Source: Dactylonectria macrodidyma
Taxonomy: Eukaryota > Ascomycota > Sordariomycetes > Hypocreales > Nectriaceae
Assembly (NCBI GenBank): GCA_020744425.1
Contig: JAGMUV010000001.1
Coordinates: 930,001-994,000 of the forward strand
DNA: 64,000 nt
Direction: 5' to 3'
Below, in pieces: positions 56,901 to 64,000 of this stretch. A program made the translations under genes and the position numbers. The notes beneath the pieces were generated by a model that was not told the DNA's origin, did not search any database, and worked only from the letters and a program-made list of their open reading frames with translations. How positions within the stretch are numbered: the stretch's first letter is position 1; every line of letters starts with the position of its first letter.

Positions 56901-59405
56901 GCGCCCAGTCGCCATCTGAGTTCGCTTCTCTCGGCCCTAACACGGGCATTGCCAGATCAGGCTTCCCCACCAAAGCCTACCACCCTGCACCAACAACCAT
57001 CCGGGATCCTGGCCACAACCAAGGGGTACCAAAGTTTCACCGTACACAACTATGTAGCCCTTTGCAATGGAGTATTCGGGCAGAGTTCCGAGCTCAAGGG
57101 TTTGAAATGTTTAAAATTTGTATGGATATGCGTAAGGCTGTAACAGCTCCGAGACCCGCGTACTCCTTCGGAGGTGAACATGTTGCCCAGATACCACCCA
57201 TGCCATCAAGCTGTATCATCAGAACTTTCGCATATCCATAGAATTAGGTCTTTTGTTCTGCTTATAGTCAGAAAATGCTACATCAAGTCTCAGTCTGATG
57301 CTAGCGGCCGGTGCCCCTGTCGCATGCCTCATGTTTCTCCAGGGCCGTGCCATGCCACTGCTGTGCCACTCCTCCTCCCGACTTAGGAAAGGCGCATCCT
57401 CCGGGGGAATACGCGGAAAGTGGGCGGCATCAAATGTCACCATGGAAGGTGGGCGGCCAACATGAAATTGCCTCCCACTTGGATCTGCTCTGTATAGCGC
57501 CAAGCACTCACATGCTTGATGTTCGAACCAACGGCACACTCCAGTTGGTATGTGAATCGTCACTGACAAGGTCATACAAGATAACAAGGAGCCCGATGAG
57601 AACCAAAAAAATCTCTCCTCAAGGCAGCATAGTCATTTCCCTGAGAGATGAGATCCATCTCATTTGAATATGCTGTTCGAAACCACTGAGCCGAGCGATG
57701 GCTTTTTAAATCGCTTCAATGGATACACCGGTACCATGGCATTCGGGCAAATTGGTGAGGATATTGTTACTTCGCCAAGCAGCTTAGGCGTGAAGCAATC
57801 ATGTAGGAAAAGACTCTAGGTCAGTGACATGAACACTCACCACTCTCTAGTATCAGAGCACACCCCCACGACAACAGAGAACAATCATGCCACCGACCCT
57901 TGCAAGCTTGCTCGCAACGCCACTAGAATTTTTTGTTCTTGGCAACCTCTCGAGTTCCATGGGTAATCTCACTTCCCTTTTCATCCAGGTCGTTGGAGCT
58001 CAGCAGTGCAAACCAGTCCTTGTCTTGGGGTTGGTGGATTTCTTTCCATCCCTAATTTATGTTTGATTTATGAGCAGGCAAAACAATCCCAAATCTGAAG
58101 CTCAACTTCCTCCGCCATGTTTTGCCAAAAGGGGACATCAATCATGAATGCTGCAAAATTCAGTCTTCCGCATGCATAGTGAAGGTAGCATAAGCGCTAA
58201 TAACTGTTCAGGTGCTCGTTTCCTTGCCCAAATCTACGATGTCCGATCAGCTCTTTGCAGTAATTCATTGTCACTTTTCCTTGTAAAACCGGCATGATCA
58301 GGGCCGGTAAGGGGCAGTCCCCGTTCTCCTATAGAAGTGCATGACACACTCTGGGCTCTCGGGGTCGTGGACACGATGGGGTTTGGCAAGCAAATAATTG
58401 TCGATTCGTCGGTGTATTCTTTACCGATGCAGAATGTCTAAATGTTGAAAAGAGGGAAAGTTTGAATGGGGAAGCTCTGCGCTCCATGGATTTGTTCAAA
58501 CCGATATAATACACGAGTCGCATTTGCTGGAAAGTTGAACGATCGCGAGGATCGACACGAGCAACGCCCGGATGCTGCACGATAAAACATTTCATTTAGC
58601 GAGGAAATAATTTAAATACGAACATTTAAAGCCTGATGGATTTCGCCGCCCAGATATTACTAAAGCTTGGGGTCTTCTCAGTATTCCCCCGTCCTAGGAG
58701 GCTTATGTTATAGTAACTCGGTGCCAGTGCTGTAGGGTAAGGCCCATCGGAACTCGAAACTTGTCCTCGACAGCTGTGAATCTCAGCTACTACTGGGTTT
58801 CTTAAGTGGAAGAATTATTTGCGAATGGATTTTCTGGCTATGAGGACCAGAGTTCAAACGAATCCCCATAATCAGATATGTTAGCTATCGCACTTTTTGA
58901 GGTACATGGATCTGAAATGGTTGGATGGCATAGGCCAAATGGTGCAGTAGCACAAACCATTAACTGAAGAGCAGGACTACACCACTCAGGCGTGTCACTT
59001 CCCTGCCCAATGGCCCAAGTATTTGATTTCTCAGTGGATTGAGACGTGAGAGTAATGATTTGCATCATACAAGATGGAGATGGAAGTGGATTGATGAGGA
59101 CTCATGGGTAACACAATCAACACACAGTTATGTTAGTGAAGATCAATGATCCGTGTGTATTGTGGAATTAGAGACTTATTTACTAGGCCATTTAGCCATT
59201 TAGCCCTATCCCATGCCTAGGAGGGTGCAATTACAACAGAATAATGCAGAGTATTACAAGGCATTGAGTCACTTTTGGGAAGCTGATGTAGGTCATAAAG
59301 CTTTACTTCATTTATAAGGGAATACTTTCTAGATTCCGCACTAAATACAACTTTTGTTCTTAAAACTCCGAATCGCTAGCTTAGGAAGATCATCGCTGGT
59401 TGGGC
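53934..59405. other. Gene-poor 5.5-kb stretch
   Basis: The left end is the chitinase promoter with a CT-rich leader on the minus strand. The rest shows only short frames on both strands without domains (for example 54740-55180, 55268-55570, 56375-56773). AT content rises from about 57.6 kb towards the pirin 3' end. No transposon or RNA gene recognised. Confidence 0.45.
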
Positions 59406-60488
59406 TTAAGCCGTATCCAAGACGATGACCTCGGCCTCGACCTCGCCAATGCTTTCCACGGTGAGCTTGTCTCCAGCGTTGACGCCCTCGATGAAGGCGC
59501 CATCGCCCTCGGAGAGCTCAGCATCTTCCCGGCCGTCTAGGCGGATCTTGCTCTTTCCTCCCTTGGTCATGGGTACATGCACAAAGACCTTGCGCTTGTT
59601 CTCGGTGGTGGCTCCGCCTCCGACGGTCCACTCGAACGTCTTGGTGGGCGCGATGATACCGGCCGCCATGACGAAGTCGGCGTGGATGGGGATAGTGTCG
59701 GGGATGACGGCCTCAGCAGCCTTCTCCTGCTCGGCAGTAGCATCGGGTCCTCCCTTGAGGGGGCTCAGGATCTTGACAAAGTCCTGGCGCTTGGCCTCCT
59801 CGTCGAAGTGGCGGGTGTGGTACTTGGGGGGAAGGCCGCGCTTCCAGGGGAGCGCCCAGATCTGAAGGAAGTGGACGGTATCAGACTTGTGCTCGTTGAA
59901 CTCTGAGTGGGCAATGCCGGTTCCACCAGTGGTGAACTGGACGTCGCCACGGTGCATGCGGAAGAACTTGTCCGACTGGCCGCCCTCCTTGCCCTTGGCG
60001 AGCATCGAGTCTCTGTGGGTCAGCTCTCCGCCGAGGAGGTAGCTGAAGATCTCAAAGTCTCTATGGGGGTGGGTGGGGAAGCCCGAGTTGGCCTTCACGC
60101 GGTCCTCGTTGAGGACGCGGAGAGAACCAAAGTTGTTGAAGCGCGGGTCGTACCAGTCGGCAAAGGAGAAGCTGTGGTAGGTGTTGAGCCAGCCATGGTC
60201 AGAGTGACCCCGGGTGCTGGATCGGTGGGGGGTGATCTTGGCTTGGTGAAGTGACTTGGACATGTTCTTGGCGGCGTTCTTGGCAGTGTTGATCATTTGC
60301 TGGTTCTCTGACGAGATAATTGTGTTTGTGTTTGTGTTGGTGGTGAGAGTAATGTTGCTGTTGTTGGTAGAAAAGATGTTGTTGGTGAGTCTGTGAAGCT
60401 CTGAGATGTAGTAGTCTGGAGTGTAGATGATGATGAGGATGGAAATTGTAGCAACGAAAATTGCACTGAGGGAAGTGAAGCGCGACAT
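59406..60488 (-). CDS. Pirin-family cupin protein, up to 360 aa; true start uncertain
   Basis: Iron-binding bicupin; members act as quercetinase-like dioxygenases or transcriptional cofactors. Single exon. The core starts at ITPHRSSTRGHSDHGWLNTY. Metal ligands by alignment to human pirin are His140 and His142 in FPTHPHRDFE, and His194 and Glu196 in GIAHSEF. A second cupin follows to the end (EVIVLDTA). The longest frame starts at 60488 and adds about 75 residues with a hydrophobic segment (IFVATISILIIIYTP) and an Asn/Thr-rich stretch, not usual for pirins. That ATG overlaps a TATATA box, and the stretch reads like a CA-rich leader, so translation more likely starts at 60296 (MINTAKNAAKN) or 60263 (MSKSLHQAK). 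The longest frame is reported; the core alone is certain. Confidence 0.85.
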   Translation of the reverse strand: MSRFTSLSAIFVATISILIIIYTPDYYISELHRLTNNIFSTNNSNITLTTNTNTNTIISSENQQMINTAKNAAKNMSKSLHQAKITPHRSSTRGHSDHGWLNTYHSFSFADWYDPRFNNFGSLRVLNEDRVKANSGFPTHPHRDFEIFSYLLGGELTHRDSMLAKGKEGGQSDKFFRMHRGDVQFTTGGTGIAHSEFNEHKSDTVHFLQIWALPWKRGLPPKYHTRHFDEEAKRQDFVKILSPLKGGPDATAEQEKAAEAVIPDTIPIHADFVMAAGIIAPTKTFEWTVGGGATTENKRKVFVHVPMTKGGKSKIRLDGREDAELSEGDGAFIEGVNAGDKLTVESIGEVEAEVIVLDTA

Positions 60489-60493
60489 ATATA
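60488..60493 (-). promoter_or_regulatory. TATATA overlapping the first pirin ATG
   Basis: On the minus strand the sequence reads ctatatATGtcgcg, so the A/T box and the most upstream ATG share bases. If it is the TATA box, transcription begins downstream of that ATG. Confidence 0.4.
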
Positions 60494-63042
60494 GACAAAC
60501 GAGCCGTAGCGACGAATGGACGAGAAAGTGCCTACGTCAAGATGGATGCAATTGATGATGGATTGCCAACGCTGACGAGATATGTATACTAAACCCTGGC
60601 GTCCAAATACTGCTTCTAAAGGCATCCCAAAAGCGTCCCCAAGCCCTTAATCATCCTTGGTCATCAGCGAGCGGATTGGCGGAAAAGGACCAAGAGATGG
60701 TGTGTGGGGTCGGTCCGTCTCGCTTTCAGATTGATTACTCAGGCTGACAGACACTGACATCATTTTCAATGCCAGATCTCGAGTTCCTGACAGTTTGAGC
60801 TGCCTCTAACTTATTTTGGACACTCTCACGTGACTGCAACCAGATCAGATCAGTTGCACGCAATTCATTGCGTCCAGCTGGGGTTGTCATGAGCTGCAAT
60901 GAACCGTTACGCAAAGCGAGAAATTTGGTGCCGCGTGTAGCCTGAGCTGTCGTGTCATTTAAGGACAGACTATTTTAACGAATTTCTACCGCGTCAAATA
61001 CGTATGCAACACGCAATACGCAGAACCGAGGAGAGGTTGGTTTGTCTGGCGATGTGGCCTAAGCCAACCCTGCACTAGTGGCTCTCTAACCAGGGGAGTC
61101 AGCAACCAGCCATCCAACCACCTCTTCTGAAACAGCTGGTTCCTTGCATCTGGCTCACTTAATATCCGATCGCCTGTTATGGTTCACCAATCGGCGCCCA
61201 TCCGAAGCTGATAGCATCTCATGTTTCTTTTCCTTCCATCTCCTCTTCTCAGGAACCAGATCCTTGGCTGAGTACTTCGCAAGGCTCGGGTTCTCCTTGC
61301 TTCAGGTGTCTCACCTGCCAATGGCTCGGTGGTTGGCAATATGCTCCGTGCGTTGTCAGCCAACCTGAAATGTTGTGAATACTGACCATGCTTGGACCAT
61401 CTAAGTCAATCACCAATTCAAAGATCAAGGCAGTCATCCCTTTTCGCCCTGAATAAGGTCTTCAGTCGATACATCACATTTGGTTCTCGTGTGTGATTCA
61501 GTGATGATAACAAATTACCTTCAGAGCCGCAGAAGATAGTTCACACAAGCAAGAACAAAGATTGCATCCAATTGGCCGGTGCTAACAATTGCTCATTGGG
61601 TTCGACTTTGCAGGGTCTGACGTAGTCATGATCTTGCGGCCTAAGTAGCTACTAGATCTGCCGAAACTCAAATTGTAGACTTGGTCAACCCAAGAAGATA
61701 GCAGTTCATGTGTTGGGGCTAGTCCAGCTATGACCGCATGTGATTCTTGACACTTTCATCAAGCCGAAGAACCATGGCTAATGAGAAAAGCTTCATGCCA
61801 CTGGCCTTGACTTGTTCTAACACCTTGCATTAGAACTCTGGGAAATACCTGAGAAATAGACACTCGACCACTAGGATGTGTCTTGGTTCCACGACACTTC
61901 GATGAGATGTGTCCCTGACACTTGTACCCAACATCGCGGCGACCCTTGGGCTTTGTGCGACAACGCGCATCTCAAAACCGGGCCCCGGATCGTCGACGTA
62001 ACCTGCACCCCAGATTCAGACAATCATTGACGTTGCAGTGCCAGGAACCGTGAAAAGCTGAACCTCAAGCTCTGGTGGAGGAGGAGGCTGGCAGCTCCTG
62101 GCTAGCCGTCTCAAGGCCCCTGGAGCAGCGTCCGGCGCGACGGGAAAGCGGGTTTATTTCTAGGTAAGCAAATGCACGATGGCGATCATGGCGTACCCGC
62201 AGTTACCACGGCGGACGAGGCGCAGGGATGACGAGGTTCATGCGAAATTTCAACGTTCGCGTTTCCTGTCGTAAGTGTCGACCTGCCATCTACGGGCGGG
62301 GTGGGTGCGTGAAGGCCGTTATGGGGCCGGCCGCCTGTATGTAATTAGGTTGGGCTCTTGGGTGCCTCCCGGAGAGCCGGTAGAGACAGTCAGACAGCGA
62401 GACTCTGAGTGGCCTGATGAGGGCTAGTGGCACCCTCGCTCTGCGCTGTCCAACGAAAGCCGTTGGAACAACGCATCAACCCACCGAGGTTAGTCGATAA
62501 CGACCCGATTTCCGCTGCGTTGTACGGTTGGGGTGTGATTTTTCCTCTCTTCTTCACCGTCTTGAGGCAATTCCCGAACTCTTTCTCTCTTTTCTTCTTT
62601 CTTTTTTTTCTACGCTCATTCTTGCGCCGAATTCTGAGCGGGAAAAGAGGGTAAGTTGATTGCTTTTGCCTCTCTTTTTTTGTCCACCTTACCCTTGCCA
62701 TGTCTCAAACCCGCCCTAGCTCCGGAGCGGTCCCAGTTCCCCCACTCATCCTGGACGGGCCGCCCGGCGATGGCGTCGGGTTTTAATGGTGGCTGGGGAG
62801 AAGGCAAAATCGGCCCTCCCCAACCTTCTGGCTTTCCATTTTCGCACCCAGCCTCCCGTCCCGAGAAGCTTCATAGTCCAACCATATCTCAATTCCTCTA
62901 GTCCGCGCATCATGCAGCTTCCTCTTGCATTCCATCCCGTGCTATTCATTGGCCAACCGCACTTTTTGTCCTGCTCTTCGTCCTCGTGTCCCGTTGGAGT
63001 GGGTGTCGTCGTTGGGCTGTCGCAGTCCTGCTTTTTAACACA
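60494..63042. other. Intergenic between divergent genes
   Basis: About 2.5 kb holding the promoters of the pirin gene and the right-edge gene. The 62.5-63.0 kb part is CT-rich on the + strand, a typical leader. No gene recognised. Confidence 0.5.
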
Positions 63043-64000
63043 ATGAACTTCCAAAACCTCAACTTCAATCATGTGGAGGCTCCCCGTATGTCACGCTAGC
63101 GACGCAGTCATTTTTATTCTGCCGTTTCCTGTTTTCTGCTTGATTTCTTCCTCCTTCACCATCATCACCACACTCGCTACTCTGGTTTTGTTTGTTTTGT
63201 CTTTTTGATTTTCGTCCACATCAACTAATCTCGCCTTCTCTCAGGTCGTGGGCCTCCAACTCTTTCTACTACTGAACCTTCTCACCAAGACGACGACACA
63301 GTTTCTCTCCCAACTCTCCGCCCATACCATGACCTCAGACAGCGTTTAGACCCTTCGCTCTCACCACAGCCCACAGTCGTTCCTCACGCCCCGTCACCTC
63401 CTTCATTATCAGTATCCACAAACGAGATCTACGGCCCCGACCGGAGGTTCCACTTCGGCTCCCCTCCGCCCGCCGCTTTTGCTCCCCCCACCACCCGCTA
63501 TCCTAACGAGAACTCGGTGCGCTTCGACGAGGCGCAAATAGCCATGATTGCCGCCGAAAACGCAGCTCGCATGGCGAACATCAAGGACGAGCTGGCCATC
63601 GCCGCCGGCAAAGTCACCCCGGGAGTTGATGACACACCGTACATCCAGCACGCGCTGGAAGCCTTGACCCGGGGTCGCGGAGGTCCCGCTCCCGTCCACT
63701 TCCCGTCCAGCTCCGATGACTACGACTACTCGGATGAGGAGTACTCCCACGAGGACTACGCGCAACCGCGAAGGCTCCCTGACGACCAATCGTCATTTCC
63801 GAGTTTGTCGCCCCCGGAGCCGGCGTACGTCGAGGATCGCCTGCCAGTCGAGCAAGTTACGCCGACTGAGCGATACGTGCCTGTTGAGCCGATTCAGAGG
63901 ATCGTGTCAGACGAGCCATCGGAGAGATACGTGCAGGATGAGCCTGCTCCACGGTACGTGAGCGGCGAGAGGGGTGTTGATCCCGACTCCAGCCACGAGA
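63043..64000 (+). CDS. N-terminal part of a large fungal protein with (E/P)RYV repeats, cut by window edge
   Basis: Partial gene. Exon 1 is 63043-63085 (MNFQNLNFNHVEAP), then a 159-nt GT-AG intron and exon 2 from 63245, open to the end of the window. The visible 266 residues are polar and Pro/Ser/Asp-rich. A conserved-looking helix-forming block contains MIAAENAARMANIKDELAIA and DDTPYIQHALEALTRGRGG. An acidic Tyr/Asp stretch follows, then imperfect repeats TERYVPVEP, SERYVQDEP and PRYVSGER. The block resembles the N-terminal leader of fungal multi-pass membrane proteins of the DUF3433 type, but that is a weak recollection and no membrane segment lies in the window. The start is set by a long CT-rich leader and the intron position. 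Confidence 0.75.

Noticed and set aside
1..64000. CRISPR arrays, bacterial-type operons, attachment sites, intact transposons
   Set aside because: None fits; repeats present are short tandem or diverged pairs in a fungal nuclear sequence, and no transposase or reverse transcriptase motifs were found.

Overview
The window is nuclear DNA of a filamentous ascomycete, most likely a Sordariomycete and plausibly Hypocreales; species cannot be fixed by eye. The grounds are short introns (about 50-155 nt) with GT..AG ends and CTAAC/CTGAC branch sites, no operons, long CT-rich leaders, and a gene set typical of moulds: deuterolysin, GPI-anchored GH18 chitinase, VWA-Hint protein, DUF8035 protein, ankyrin/PH oxysterol-binding protein, TFIIH subunit Tfb2. 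I rebuilt splice structures by hand; total exon lengths are multiples of three in every spliced model. One intron is GC-AG (acyl-CoA thioesterase II) and one internal exon is only 19 nt (hotdog thioesterase).

Layout. 1-2.3 kb: no gene seen. 2.3-14 kb: 3-ketoacyl-CoA thiolase (-), coiled-coil nuclear-type protein (-), small two-helix membrane protein (-), Tfb2 (-), divergent hotdog thioesterase (+, eight exons), seven-helix membrane protein with a Gln/Tyr-rich tail (-). 14-25.4 kb: a spacer with duplicated hairpins, class A flavin monooxygenase (-), 99-residue hydrophobic protein with CRE and TATA elements (+), DUF8035 protein (-), deuterolysin M35 protease (-). 25.4-39.7 kb: gene-poor, with only an anchored protein resembling the M35 propeptide (+), a GNAT acetyltransferase (+), a 34-residue eight-cysteine protein (-) and a diverged direct repeat. 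39.7-49 kb: VWA-Hint protein (+) convergent with a peroxisomal acyl-CoA thioesterase (-), then a large Osh1-type sterol-binding protein (-). 51-54 kb: GPI-anchored chitinase (-). 54-59.4 kb: no gene seen. 59.4-64 kb: pirin (-) and the 5' end of a repeat-containing gene cut by the window edge (+).

The genes do not form an obvious biosynthetic cluster. Three enzymes act on acyl-CoA esters (thiolase, hotdog thioesterase, TesB-type thioesterase with C-terminal AKL), but they lie far apart and need not be co-regulated. Three products are extracellular, cell-wall or luminal in type (M35 protease, M35-propeptide-like protein, chitinase). The most unusual items are the VWA-Hint protein, the free-standing M35-propeptide-like protein, the 34-residue cysteine protein, the GC-AG intron that uncovers a peroxisomal signal, and a chitinase with a GPI signal but no visible signal peptide.
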